NCBI GenBank assembly: GCA_035640155.1
Contig: DASQWR010000185.1
Location: forward strand, 1-39,273
Direction of reading: 5' to 3'
Length of the DNA stretch: 39,273 bases
Source of the DNA: JALYQB01 sp035640155
GTDB lineage: Bacteria; Actinomycetota; Actinomycetes; Mycobacteriales; Pseudonocardiaceae
Shown here piece by piece: positions 1-8,465 of this stretch. Made by a program: the position numbers and the translations under genes. Each line of letters opens with the position of its first letter. Position 1 is the stretch's first letter. The notes under the pieces were generated by a model. The model was not told where the DNA came from and did no database searches. It was given only the letters and a program-made list of their open reading frames with translations.

Positions 1-142
1 TGCTCGTGCCACACGCTCCCCACGGCGTAGCCGCCTGCGCGGTCGTCGCCGGTGACAGCGCCATAACCAGCGCGACCAGCATGACGCCGACTGCGACCAG
101 CGCACCACGGAGCCGTCCCGCGGCTCGCCCGACTGCACGCAC
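1..142 (-). CDS. 5' end of a secreted protein (partial)
   Basis: Only the first 47 codons lie in the window; the gene runs off the left edge. The GTG start at 142 follows a purine-rich stretch (complement of the C-run near 149-157) that can serve as ribosome binding site. The translation has a textbook signal peptide: a basic N-region with several arginines (about residues 2-14), a hydrophobic core rich in Val, Leu, Met and Ala (about 15-31), and an Ala-Gln-Ala-type cleavage site near residues 36-40. The mature part begins with a short Trp/Cys-containing stretch that is too short to assign a family. It is divergent from tig. Secretion is well supported; the function is unknown. Confidence 0.55.
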   Translation of the reverse strand, partial: MRAVGRAAGRLRGALVAVGVMLVALVMALSPATTAQAATPWGACGTS

Positions 143-260
143 GATTGCCCACCCCCCGCGTCGATCCCCTGGTCCGCGATCTTGGACCCGGGGCACAACG
201 TATCGACGCCCCGGAGCACTAGTCAAGGCATTCCCTTGCGTCGCGCAGGCCGAGGCCGGC

Positions 261-436
261 TCAGCCGAGACCCTTCCCGACCAGCCAGTCCAGGGTGATC
301 TCGGCGTCCGGGCGCGGGTTGTCCGCGTCGATCTCGACGTTGGGATCGAGCAGGTCTTGCTGGGTGAGGGCGGCCGACATGCGTCGAGCGCCTCGGTGAC
401 CTCGGGAGCGGCCTCGGCGGCCATGATCAGAGGCAT
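261..436 (-). pseudogene. C-terminal remnant of a glycine-betaine/choline-type ABC substrate-binding protein
   Basis: The minus strand carries two protein-like pieces in different frames: one from the ATG at 436 to about 384 (ending in a TEALDA-like segment) and a second from about 382 to the TGA at 261 (SAALTQQDLLD, then an acidic stretch, then DWLVGKGLG). Joined by a frameshift near 380-384, they resemble the end of OpuCC/OsmF-like binding proteins, whose tails read roughly ALD-x2-SA-x-LT-x2-DL-x2-LN, an acidic stretch, and a closing WL-x3-GL. Nothing upstream continues the protein, so this is a decayed fragment. Family assignment rests on pattern memory only. The rest of 143-580 shows no gene; a possible -10 hexamer for tig (TAGACT, 504-509) lies in it. 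Confidence 0.4.
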
Positions 437-580
437 GATGGAGCAGTAAGGGCGTCGTGCAGGTGCGGTAGCGCACGGGTGCGAGCAGGTGTCTCGATTC
501 GCCTAGACTCGGGCCGGCTCATCCGGCAGTGCGCTGCGGCGGCCACCTGATCATGCAATCCACCTCCCGAGGAGTAGTCA

Positions 581-2032
581 GTGAAGAGCACCGTCGAGCA
601 GCTCGGCCCGACGCGCGTCAGGATTCTCGTCGAGGTGCCGTTCGAGGAGCTCGAGCCGAACTTCGACCGCGCCTACCGCAAGATGGCTCAGCAGGTCAAG
701 ATCCCTGGCTTCCGGCCGGGCAAGGCGCCGGCCAGGGTCCTCGAGCAACGCCTGGGCCGCGGTGCCGTGCTCGACGAGGTGGTCAACGAGGCCGTGCCGG
801 CCAAGTACGCCGAGGCGCTCTCCGCCGGTGAGGTGCGGCCGCTCGGTCAGCCCGAGATCGAGGTCACCAAGATCGACGATGGGGAGCTCCTGACCTTCAC
901 CGCCGAGGTCGACATCCGCCCCCCGGTCGCCTTGCCGGACTTCGAAGAGCTCTCGGTGTCGGTCGAGGACGTCGAGACCACCGACACGGAGGTCGAGGAG
1001 CAGCTCGACACGCTGCGCGCCCGGTTCGGCACCCTCGCCGGGGTGCAGCGCCCCGCCCAGCAGGGCGATTTCGTGGTCGTCGACCTCGCGGCCACCGTGG
1101 ACGGCGAGGAGGTGCCCGAAGCGGACACCACCGGCCTTTCCTACGAGGTGGGCTCCGGTGAGCTCATCGAAGGCATCGACGAGGCGCTGATCGGCGCAGC
1201 CGAGGGCGAGCAGAGGACATTCACCACATCACTGGTGTCGGGGAAGTTCGCCGGGCGCGAGGCCGAGGTCACGGTGACGCTCACCTCCGTCAAGCAACGG
1301 GAGCTGCCCGAGCCGGACGACGAGTTCGCGCAGCTGGCCAGCGAGTTCGACACCCTCGACGAGCTCAAGGCCGACCTGCGGGAGCGGCTCGACCAGGCCA
1401 AGGCGATACAGCAGGGCATGCAGGCCCGGGACAAGGTGCTGGAGGCGCTGCTCGCCGCCATCGAGCTGCCGCTGCCGGACAAGCTGGTCGAGTCGGAGTT
1501 CGAGGTGCGCAAGAGCGACGCGGTGCACGCCTTCGACCACGACGACGGGCGTTTGACGGTGTGGCTGGAGCAGCAGGGTCAGAGCCGCGACGAGTTCGAC
1601 ACCGAGCTGCGCACCGCAGCGGCGGAGGCCGTGAAGACCCAGCTCGTCCTCGACGCCATCGCCGACACCGAGCAGCTGGCGGTCGACGAGTCGGAGCTCA
1701 CCGAGCGGATCGTCTTCCAGGCGCAACGCTCCGGTGTCAGCCCCGAGGAGTACGTCCATCAGGCGCGCCAGGCCGGCCAGCTCGGCGCGATCTACGCCGA
1801 CGTGCGGCGCGGCAAGGCACTCGCCTCGGTGGTGCGGCGCGCGCGGGTCACCGACGAGTCCGGCAACGTGGTCGACATGGAAGCGCTGTACGGCCCGGCC
1901 ACCCCGGAGGTGGCCGAGGAAGCCGGCGCGGCCGGCGCCACGACAGCCGGGGAAGCGGAGGCGGGCCCCGCCCCGACGACCTCCGATGCGACGGGCAGCG
2001 ACCAGGCGTCCGGGCCGTCACGCTCAGAGTGA
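581..2032 (+). CDS. tig: Trigger factor (ribosome-associated chaperone, peptidyl-prolyl isomerase)
   Basis: Trigger factor binds at the ribosomal exit tunnel and shields nascent chains. The 483-residue protein has the N-terminal ribosome-binding domain with the signature GFRPGKAP (about residues 43-50), an FKBP-type isomerase domain (about 155-245) and the helical C-terminal chaperone domain (to about 435). The last 45 or so residues are an Ala/Glu/Gly/Thr-rich tail of the kind common in actinobacterial homologues. The GTG start at 581 is set by a GAGGAG ribosome binding site at 569-574, and the product begins MKSTVEQLGPTR as expected. It lies 103 bp upstream of clpP1, the usual tig-clpP-clpX order. 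A TAGACT hexamer at 504-509 is a possible promoter element but no matching -35 is evident. Confidence 0.96.
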   Translation: MKSTVEQLGPTRVRILVEVPFEELEPNFDRAYRKMAQQVKIPGFRPGKAPARVLEQRLGRGAVLDEVVNEAVPAKYAEALSAGEVRPLGQPEIEVTKIDDGELLTFTAEVDIRPPVALPDFEELSVSVEDVETTDTEVEEQLDTLRARFGTLAGVQRPAQQGDFVVVDLAATVDGEEVPEADTTGLSYEVGSGELIEGIDEALIGAAEGEQRTFTTSLVSGKFAGREAEVTVTLTSVKQRELPEPDDEFAQLASEFDTLDELKADLRERLDQAKAIQQGMQARDKVLEALLAAIELPLPDKLVESEFEVRKSDAVHAFDHDDGRLTVWLEQQGQSRDEFDTELRTAAAEAVKTQLVLDAIADTEQLAVDESELTERIVFQAQRSGVSPEEYVHQARQAGQLGAIYADVRRGKALASVVRRARVTDESGNVVDMEALYGPATPEVAEEAGAAGATTAGEAEAGPAPTTSDATGSDQASGPSRSE

Positions 2033-2135
2033 ACTCCGGCGATACGGGGAAGTGGGTACGGCACGCCGTGGTTAGTGTCGACAGCGAGCTGATCTCCGAC
2101 CCGATCCCACGAGAAGCATGAGAAGGCAGGCACAC

Positions 2136-2795
2136 GTGACGTCGGACCACATCGCCCCGGCCCGGATGACTTCGGCCCAGGTCTCATCAGCAGGGCCGAT
2201 GCTGAGCGCGCCCGCGATGCGGGTCGCTACCCCCGGCATGACCCTCACCGACTCGGTGTTCGAGCGGCTGCTCCGCGAGCGCATCATCGTGCTCGGCTCC
2301 CAGGTCGAGGAGAACATCGCCAACCAGATCTGCGCGCAGCTGCTGCTGCTCGACGCCGAGGACTCGACCCAGGACATCAAGCTCTACATCAACTCCCCGG
2401 GTGGCTCGGTGACCGCCGGCATGGCGATCTTCGACACCATGGAGTTGATCCAGTCCGACGTGACGACGGTCGCGATGGGCCTGGCGGCGTCGATGGGCCA
2501 GTTCTTGCTGTCCGCAGGGACCCGTGGCAAGCGCTATGCCCTGCCGCACGCCCGGATCCTCATGCACCAGCCCTCGGCGGGAGTCGGCGGCACCGCGGCC
2601 GATATCGAGATCCAGGCCGACATGCTGCTCAAGCACAAGCGGGAGATGGCCGAGCTGATCGCCGAGCACACCGGGCAGGACGTGGAGCGCATCGAGGCCG
2701 ACTCCGACCGGGACCGCTGGTTCACCGCCGAGGAGGCCCGCGATTACGGCTTCGTCGACCACGTCCTCACCCGCAACAACCAGCTACCCGAGTGA
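2136..2795 (+). CDS. clpP1: ATP-dependent Clp protease proteolytic subunit 1
   Basis: Serine peptidase subunit that in actinobacteria forms a mixed ClpP1P2 barrel degrading proteins fed by ClpX or ClpC. With the GTG start at 2136 the protein has 219 residues and the triad falls at Ser119 (GLAASMG), His144 (ILMHQP) and Asp193 (SDRDRW), with the expected 25-residue Ser-His spacing. An in-frame ATG at 2118 would add six residues but has purines only one or two bases away; GTG 2136 has AGAAGGCAGG (2121-2130) at a good distance and is preferred. The N-terminal 30 residues are longer than in mycobacterial ClpP1 and probably processed. clpP2 follows after 26 bp, so the two are cotranscribed. Confidence 0.95.
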   Translation: MTSDHIAPARMTSAQVSSAGPMLSAPAMRVATPGMTLTDSVFERLLRERIIVLGSQVEENIANQICAQLLLLDAEDSTQDIKLYINSPGGSVTAGMAIFDTMELIQSDVTTVAMGLAASMGQFLLSAGTRGKRYALPHARILMHQPSAGVGGTAADIEIQADMLLKHKREMAELIAEHTGQDVERIEADSDRDRWFTAEEARDYGFVDHVLTRNNQLPE

Positions 2796-2821
2796 GTCGC
2801 TGCGCAGACCAGGAGCCCGAC

Positions 2822-3529
2822 ATGAGCCAGTTCCAGCTCCCCCCAGACCGGATGTCACCAGACCGGATGTCCCAGCACCGGATGCCCCAGCACTGGGTGC
2901 CGCAAGACCGGGCGCCACAGTCCCGATACGTGCTGCCCTCGTTCATCGAGCGCACCAGCTACGGGGTGAAGGAGTCCAACCCGTACAACAAGCTGTTCGA
3001 GGAACGCATCATCTTCCTCGGCGTGCAGATCGACGACGCCTCGGCGAACGACGTGATGGCCCAGCTGCTTGTCCTGGAGTCCACCGACCCGGACCGCGAC
3101 ATCATCATGTACATCAACTCGCCGGGCGGGTCGTTCACCTCACTGATGGCGATCTACGACACCATGCAGTTCGTCCGCCCCGAGATCCAGACGGTGTGCC
3201 TGGGCCAGGCCGCCTCGGCCGCGGCGGTGCTGCTCGCGGCCGGCACGCCGGGCAAGCGCCTCGCGGTGCCCAACGCGCGGATCCTGATCCACCAGCCGGC
3301 CACTGAGGGCGTCCACGGCCAGGTGTCCGACCTGGAGATCCAGGCCGCCGAGATAGGCCGGATGCGACGGCTGCTGGAGCACACCCTCGCTCATCACACC
3401 GGGCAGAGCGACGAGCAGATCCGCAAGGACATCGATCGTGACAAGATTCTGACCTCTCCGGAGGCAAAGGACTACGGGATCATCGACGACCTGACCCAGG
3501 TCCGGAAGCTGTCGGCGGTCCGGCCCTGA
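2822..3529 (+). CDS. clpP2: ATP-dependent Clp protease proteolytic subunit 2
   Basis: Second ClpP subunit; the mixed barrel docks with ClpX in actinobacteria. ATG at 2822 follows AGGAG (2811-2815). The 235-residue product carries Ser132 (GQAASAA), His157 (ILIHQP) and a catalytic Asp near 207 (DIDRDK). The segment YVLPSFIERTSYGVKESNPY at about 36-55 is the hallmark N-terminus of actinobacterial ClpP2. Ahead of it lies an unusual run of five degenerate five-residue units (residues 8-32), encoded by a 15-bp tandem repeat, that mycobacterial ClpP2 lacks; it is probably removed by propeptide processing. A hairpin follows at 3556 before clpX. Confidence 0.95.
   Translation: MSQFQLPPDRMSPDRMSQHRMPQHWVPQDRAPQSRYVLPSFIERTSYGVKESNPYNKLFEERIIFLGVQIDDASANDVMAQLLVLESTDPDRDIIMYINSPGGSFTSLMAIYDTMQFVRPEIQTVCLGQAASAAAVLLAAGTPGKRLAVPNARILIHQPATEGVHGQVSDLEIQAAEIGRMRRLLEHTLAHHTGQSDEQIRKDIDRDKILTSPEAKDYGIIDDLTQVRKLSAVRP
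2843..2917 (+). repeat. Degenerate 15-bp tandem repeat (5 units) inside clpP2
   Basis: Five consecutive 15-base units encode PDRMS, PDRMS, QHRMP, QHWVP and QDRAP. The first two are nearly identical at base level and later units drift. The period is a multiple of three, so copy changes keep the frame. The repeat lies wholly in the N-terminal extension before the conserved ClpP2 core. Confidence 0.8.
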
Positions 3530-3555
3530 TCTCCGCCGGTCTCTCCGACACGCCG

Positions 3556-3575
3556 GGCGCGCGTTCCAGCGCGCC
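3556..3575 (+). terminator. Hairpin between clpP2 and clpX
   Basis: Perfect 7-bp GC stem (3556-3562 with 3569-3575) and a 6-base loop, 26 bp after the clpP2 stop. No T-run follows, so it may be a weak or partial terminator, or an mRNA 3'-end stabiliser separating clpP1P2 from clpX. Confidence 0.4.
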
Positions 3576-3697
3576 GCACCCGGCCAGATCGGGGAGGCTG
3601 GTGCTCCCGCTGGACCGGTTCGGACGGGTACGGTCAGGGACATACGCAGCCAGGCGAGCGGGCATCGCACGCCGGGAGGGACGAGAGGCCTGCGCCC

Positions 3698-4978
3698 ATG
3701 GCACGGATCGGTGACGGCGGCGACCTGCTGAAGTGCTCCTTCTGCGGGAAGAGCCAGAAGCAGGTCAAGAAACTCATCGCCGGACCCGGCGTGTACATCT
3801 GCGACGAGTGCATCGACCTCTGCAACGAGATCATCGAGGAGGAGCTGGCCGAGGCGGGCGACGTCAAGCTCGACGAGCTGCCGAAGCCCACCGAGATCCA
3901 CGACTTCCTCGAGACCTACGTCATCGGCCAGGACAGCGCCAAGCGCAACCTCTCGGTCGCGGTCTACAACCACTACAAGCGCATCCAGGCCGGGGAGAAG
4001 GCCCGCGACGGCAAGGATGACTACATCGAGCTCGCCAAGTCGAACATCCTGATGCTGGGGCCCACCGGGTGCGGCAAGACCTATCTGGCGCAGACGCTCG
4101 CGAAGATGCTCAACGTGCCCTTCGCCATCGCGGACGCCACAGCGCTCACCGAGGCCGGATACGTCGGCGAGGACGTCGAGAACATCCTGCTCAAGCTGAT
4201 CCAGGCCGCCGACTACGATGTCAAGCGAGCCGAGACCGGGATCATCTACATCGACGAGGTCGACAAGATCGCCCGCAAGTCGGAGAACCCGTCGATCACC
4301 CGCGACGTCTCGGGCGAGGGTGTGCAGCAGGCGCTGCTGAAGATCCTGGAGGGCACCACGGCGAGCGTGCCGCCGCAGGGCGGGCGCAAGCACCCGCACC
4401 AGGAGTTCATCCAGATCGACACCACGAACGTCCTGTTCATCGTGGCGGGAGCGTTCGCCGGCCTCGAGCGGATCATCGACGACCGCATCGGCAAGCGTGG
4501 TCTCGGCTTCGGTGCGGAGATTCGCTCCAAGACGGAGATCGACACCAGCGATGTGTTCTCCGAGGTGATGCCCGAGGACCTCATCAAGTTCGGACTGATC
4601 CCGGAGTTCATCGGCCGGCTGCCGGTGGTCGCGTCGGTGACCAATCTGGACAAGGACTCCCTGGTCAAGATCCTCACCGAGCCTCGGAACGCACTGTCCA
4701 AGCAGTACTGCAAGCTCTTCGAGATGGACGGCGTCGAGCTCGAGTTCACCGTGACGGCACTGGACGCCATCGCCGATCAGGCGATCCTGCGCGGGACCGG
4801 GGCGCGTGGGCTGCGCGCCATCATGGAGGAGGTCCTGCTGCCGGTGATGTACGACATCCCCAGCCGGGACGATGTGGCCAAGGTCGTGATCACCGAGCAG
4901 ACGGTCAAGGAGAACGTGAACCCGACGATCGTCACACGCCAGCCCACCCGTCGCGAACGCCGGGAGAAGTCTGCCTGA
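3698..4978 (+). CDS. clpX: ATP-dependent Clp protease ATP-binding subunit ClpX
   Basis: AAA+ unfoldase that recognises degradation tags and threads substrates into ClpP1P2. The 426-residue protein has the N-terminal zinc-binding domain (Cys13, Cys16, Cys35, Cys38), Walker A GPTGCGKT at 121-128, the pore loop GYVG at about 154-157, Walker B IYIDE ending at about 187, an RKH-type loop (GGRKHPH) and the C-terminal small domain. The ATG at 3698 has GAGAGG (3683-3688) upstream. The 168-bp gap after clpP2 contains a hairpin and could hold a separate promoter. The next gene starts 19 bp after the stop, so it is probably cotranscribed. Confidence 0.97.
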   Translation: MARIGDGGDLLKCSFCGKSQKQVKKLIAGPGVYICDECIDLCNEIIEEELAEAGDVKLDELPKPTEIHDFLETYVIGQDSAKRNLSVAVYNHYKRIQAGEKARDGKDDYIELAKSNILMLGPTGCGKTYLAQTLAKMLNVPFAIADATALTEAGYVGEDVENILLKLIQAADYDVKRAETGIIYIDEVDKIARKSENPSITRDVSGEGVQQALLKILEGTTASVPPQGGRKHPHQEFIQIDTTNVLFIVAGAFAGLERIIDDRIGKRGLGFGAEIRSKTEIDTSDVFSEVMPEDLIKFGLIPEFIGRLPVVASVTNLDKDSLVKILTEPRNALSKQYCKLFEMDGVELEFTVTALDAIADQAILRGTGARGLRAIMEEVLLPVMYDIPSRDDVAKVVITEQTVKENVNPTIVTRQPTRRERREKSA

Positions 4979-4997
4979 GCCGCGGTCCGACGCCGAC

Positions 4998-5819
4998 GTG
5001 CTCACCGCGGTCACCCTCGCGCTCGCCCCGCGGCGCTGCGCCCGCTGGCTGGGACTGGCGCCGGTCGAGGTCCGCCCCACTCCTCCAGCCGCCCGGCCGT
5101 GGACCGACGCGCTGGTGCGCCGGACGGCGGGGCGGCAGCGCTGCGAGGGCGTGCCCATCGACCAGGTGGACGGCACCACCTGTGGAGCTGCAGTGCTCGT
5201 GGTGCTGCGCGCCGCGCTCGACGGGGTCTACCGAGCGGCGGTCATCGGCTCGCGGCTCGAACCGGGCCGGTTCGGTGCCGAGCAGCTGCTGGTGCATCGC
5301 CAGTCCACCCGCTGGTGGCCGCGTGCCCTGGGCACGTCCCCCTGGGGAATGGCTGGGTGGCTCCGCCACAGCGGTGTGGTCTCGCTGCGGGTGCAGCTGG
5401 TGGACGCCGCCGACACCACCGACCAGGCTGCCGTGCTGGCGAGGGTCGACGCCGCGCTCGCGGCGGGTTGGGCCGTGCCACTGCTCGTGGGATCGCTCGT
5501 GCCGCGGCACTGGTGCCTGGCGCTGCCCGGTGCGCCGGAGGGCGGGTGGCTGGTCTACGAGCCGTCCAGCGCCAGTGTGCGCCGGGTGCCGCCGCAGGCG
5601 GTGCGACAGCGCAACCTCCGTCCCCTGCTGGGGTTCGACGATCTGCAGGCCGTGCTGCTGCCGGCGGGACCGGCCGTCAGCGGAAGCGGCGGCCCTCGTC
5701 GCGTTGGTAGGCCCAGCCCGCTGCTGCAGCCGCGGGAAGACGATCCGGGCGCATGTGGCGGTGCAGGAGCGGAAGTCCGTGGAGGAGGGTCGGTGGCGGT
5801 TCGTAGACTTGGGGGGTGA
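4998..5819 (+). CDS. Peptidase C39/papain-fold-like protein of unknown role, downstream of clpX
   Basis: No named family is recognised with certainty. The 273-residue protein has the layout of a C39-like cysteine peptidase: Gln56-x-Asp58-Gly followed by Thr-Cys62-Gly at the head of a hydrophobic helix (the usual nucleophile position), then Arg-His171-Trp, and Tyr-Glu188-Pro where C39 proteins often have Asp-Pro. No signal peptide or membrane segment is evident, so it is probably cytoplasmic. The GTG start at 4998 lacks a clear ribosome binding site and lies 19 bp after clpX, suggesting coupling. The last 45 or so residues are Gly/Arg-rich, less convincing as folded protein, and overlap the valS promoter and start (stop and start share 5816-5819). 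Peptidase activity is an inference. Confidence 0.7.
   Translation: MLTAVTLALAPRRCARWLGLAPVEVRPTPPAARPWTDALVRRTAGRQRCEGVPIDQVDGTTCGAAVLVVLRAALDGVYRAAVIGSRLEPGRFGAEQLLVHRQSTRWWPRALGTSPWGMAGWLRHSGVVSLRVQLVDAADTTDQAAVLARVDAALAAGWAVPLLVGSLVPRHWCLALPGAPEGGWLVYEPSSASVRRVPPQAVRQRNLRPLLGFDDLQAVLLPAGPAVSGSGGPRRVGRPSPLLQPREDDPGACGGAGAEVRGGGSVAVRRLGG
5804..5809 (+). promoter_or_regulatory. -10 hexamer of a leaderless-type valS promoter
   Basis: TAGACT is followed by exactly six bases and then the valS GTG at 5816. In actinobacteria a TANNNT box 6-7 bases before a start codon usually means transcription starts on the start codon itself. There is no clear -35. The six G residues before the GTG could alternatively act as a poor ribosome binding site. 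Confidence 0.45.
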
Positions 5820-8461
5820 GCGAGACGATCCAGCACCCGCACCGCACCGAGCTGCCCCCCAAGTGGGAGCCGGCGCAGGTAGAGGCTGGGCTGTACCAGC
5901 GCTGGGTCGACGCTGGCTACTTCACGCCGAGCGCCGAGGGTGACCGGCCGCCGTTCTCGATCGTGATCCCGCCGCCCAACGTCACGGGCAGCCTGCACAT
6001 CGGGCACGCCTTCGAGCACAGCCTGATCGACATCGTGATCCGTCGCCGGCGCATGCAGGGCTACGACGCGCTGTTCCTGCCGGGCATGGACCACGCGAGC
6101 ATCGCCGTGCACGCGCTGGTGGAACGTCAGCTGCGCGAGCAGGGCACCAGCCGTCGCGAGCTCGGCAGGGAGGCGTTCGTCGAGCGGGTGTGGGAGTGGA
6201 AGGCCGAGCACGGCGGGGCGATCCTGAGCCAGATGCGCCGTCTCGGCGAGAGCGTGGACTGGACCCGCGAGCGGTTCACCATGGACGAGGGTCTCTCGCG
6301 TGCGGTGCAGACCATCTTCAAGCGGCTCCACGACGACGGTCTGATCTACCGGGCCGAGCGCCTGGTGAACTGGTCGCCGGCGCTTCGCTCGGTGCTCTCC
6401 GACATCGAGGTCGAGTACCGCGACGTCGACGGCGAGCTGGTGTCCATGTGCTACGGGGACGGCGAGGCGTGCATCGTGGTGGCGACCACCCGGGTCGAGA
6501 CGATGCTCGGCGACACCGCGGTGGCAGTGCACCCCGACGACGCGCGCTACGCCCACCTCGTCGGCTCGGAGATCGAGCACCCGATCACCGGGCGCCGGAT
6601 CCCCATCGTCGCCGACGACTACGTCGACCCGTCCTTCGGCTCCGGCGCGGTCAAGATCACCCCGGCACACGATCCGAACGACTTCGACGTCGGCCGCCGG
6701 CACGGCCTGCCGATGCCCACGGTGATCGACGAGACCGGCACCATCACCGGGACAGGTACCCGCTTCGACGGCATGGACCGGTTCGAGGCACGGGTAACGG
6801 TGCGTGAGGAACTGGCCGCGCAGGGCCGCATCGTCGCCGAGAAACGCCCCTACGCACACAGCGTCGGGCACTGCTCGCGGACCGGGGTGCCCATCGAGCC
6901 CCGGCTGTCGCTGCAGTGGTTCGTCCGCGTGGAGACCCTCGCGAAGGCTGCTGGGGACGCCGTCCGGGACGGGCGGGTCGCGATCCACCCGGCGTCGATG
7001 GAGCCGCGCTGGTTCGGCTGGGTCGACGAGATGCACGACTGGTGCATCTCGCGGCAACTGTGGTGGGGCCACCGGATCCCGGTCTGGTACGGACCCAATG
7101 GCCAGGTGCGCAGTGTCGGCCCCGACGAGCAGCCGCCCACCGGCGAAGGCTGGCACCAGGACGAGGACGTGCTCGACACCTGGTTCTCCTCGGCCCTCTG
7201 GCCGTTCTCGACGCTGGGCTGGCCGGAGCAGACCGCGGATCTGGCACGGTTCTACCCGACGAGCGTGCTGGTCACCGGCTACGACATCCTGTTCTTCTGG
7301 GTCGCCCGGATGATGATGTTCGGGCTCTACGCGATGGACGGCGAGCCCCCGTTCAGGATGATCGCGTTGCACGGGATGGTGCGGGACCAGTACGGCAAGA
7401 AGATGTCGAAGTCGGCGGGCAACACGGTCGACCCGTTGCAGTGGATGGACGCCTACGGCACCGACGCGCTGCGCTTCACCCTGGCCAGGGGAGCCAACCC
7501 CGGAACCGATGTCCCGATCAGTGACGAGTGGGTGGCGGGCTCGCGCAACTTCTGCACCAAGCTGTGGAACGCCACCCGTTTCGCCCTGGCCAACGGCGCC
7601 GTGGTGGAGCCGCTCGCCGGAAGTACGACGACCCGAAGTTCGACGACCCAGCGTTCGGAGCTGACCGACGCCGACCGCTGGATCCTCGATCGCTGCGACG
7701 CGGTCACCGCGGCGGTCGACGCGCTGCTGGAGGACTTCCAGTTCGCCAAGGCGACCGAGGCGCTCTACCACTTCGTCTGGGACGAGTTCTGCGATTGGTA
7801 CGTCGAGCTGGCGAAGGTGCAGCTTGGCGGTCCCGAGGCGGCCGCTACCCGCGCGGTGCTCGGTCACGTGCTCGACGTGGTGCTGCGGCTGCTGCACCCG
7901 ATCACGCCGTTTCTCACCGAGGTGCTCTGGACGGCACTCACCGGGGGGGAGTCCGTGGTGGTGGCCGAGTGGCCGGTGGCCTCCGGTGCCACGCCCGATG
8001 CGGGTGCCGCCCGGCGGATCGCCGGGGTGCAGCGCCTCGTCACCGAGCTCCGGCGGTTCCGCAACGACCAGGGGCTCAAGCCTGGGCAGCGGGTGACCGC
8101 GCGACTGTCCGGGCTGGATGGTGCGGAGCTGGCCGGGCACGAGCCGGCGGTGCGCGACCTCGCGCGCCTGGACCCCCCCGGGGACGGTTTCGCTCCCACC
8201 GCCACCCTGGAGATCGGCGCGGTGCTCGTCGAGCTGGACACCTCCGGCGCGATCGATGTCGCCGCGGAGCGCGCCCGGCTCGGTAAGGATCTCGCGGCGG
8301 CGGAGAAGGAGCTGACCGGCACGGAGGCGAAGCTGGCCAAGCCGGCGTTCACCGCCAGGGCGCCCGCCGACGTGGTGGCGCAGATCCGCACCCGCCGCGA
8401 GGCCGCGCTGTCCGACCTCGACCGGCTGCGGGCCCGCCTCGCCGCCCTGCCGGAGGCCTGA
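5816..8461 (+). CDS. valS: Valine--tRNA ligase
   Basis: Class I aminoacyl-tRNA synthetase that charges tRNA-Val and edits mischarged Thr. The 881-residue protein has the HIGH motif at 61-64 (within PPPNVTGSLHIGHAF), the CP1 editing domain in the first half, the KMSKS motif (GKKMSKSAGNT) near residue 530, an anticodon-binding domain and the C-terminal coiled-coil arm (charged helix from about residue 815). The start GTG at 5816 overlaps the preceding stop by four bases. folC follows after 4 bp, forming the valS-folC-DUF4233-ndk arrangement known in actinobacteria. Confidence 0.97.
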   Translation: MSETIQHPHRTELPPKWEPAQVEAGLYQRWVDAGYFTPSAEGDRPPFSIVIPPPNVTGSLHIGHAFEHSLIDIVIRRRRMQGYDALFLPGMDHASIAVHALVERQLREQGTSRRELGREAFVERVWEWKAEHGGAILSQMRRLGESVDWTRERFTMDEGLSRAVQTIFKRLHDDGLIYRAERLVNWSPALRSVLSDIEVEYRDVDGELVSMCYGDGEACIVVATTRVETMLGDTAVAVHPDDARYAHLVGSEIEHPITGRRIPIVADDYVDPSFGSGAVKITPAHDPNDFDVGRRHGLPMPTVIDETGTITGTGTRFDGMDRFEARVTVREELAAQGRIVAEKRPYAHSVGHCSRTGVPIEPRLSLQWFVRVETLAKAAGDAVRDGRVAIHPASMEPRWFGWVDEMHDWCISRQLWWGHRIPVWYGPNGQVRSVGPDEQPPTGEGWHQDEDVLDTWFSSALWPFSTLGWPEQTADLARFYPTSVLVTGYDILFFWVARMMMFGLYAMDGEPPFRMIALHGMVRDQYGKKMSKSAGNTVDPLQWMDAYGTDALRFTLARGANPGTDVPISDEWVAGSRNFCTKLWNATRFALANGAVVEPLAGSTTTRSSTTQRSELTDADRWILDRCDAVTAAVDALLEDFQFAKATEALYHFVWDEFCDWYVELAKVQLGGPEAAATRAVLGHVLDVVLRLLHPITPFLTEVLWTALTGGESVVVAEWPVASGATPDAGAARRIAGVQRLVTELRRFRNDQGLKPGQRVTARLSGLDGAELAGHEPAVRDLARLDPPGDGFAPTATLEIGAVLVELDTSGAIDVAAERARLGKDLAAAEKELTGTEAKLAKPAFTARAPADVVAQIRTRREAALSDLDRLRARLAALPEA

Positions 8462-8465
8462 GCGG

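Noticed and set aside
6..449. A 147-codon plus-strand frame at the left edge
   Set aside because: Runs antisense to both the signal-peptide gene and the binding-protein remnant; Arg/Pro/Thr-rich product without features.
3140..5179. A 679-codon minus-strand frame opposite clpP2-clpX
   Set aside because: Spans two unrelated plus-strand genes and their gap, and has no recognisable domain.
7620..7660. Short near-duplicate bases inside valS (an ACGACCC-containing unit twice)
   Set aside because: Only two short imperfect units in a variable loop; not a meaningful repeat.
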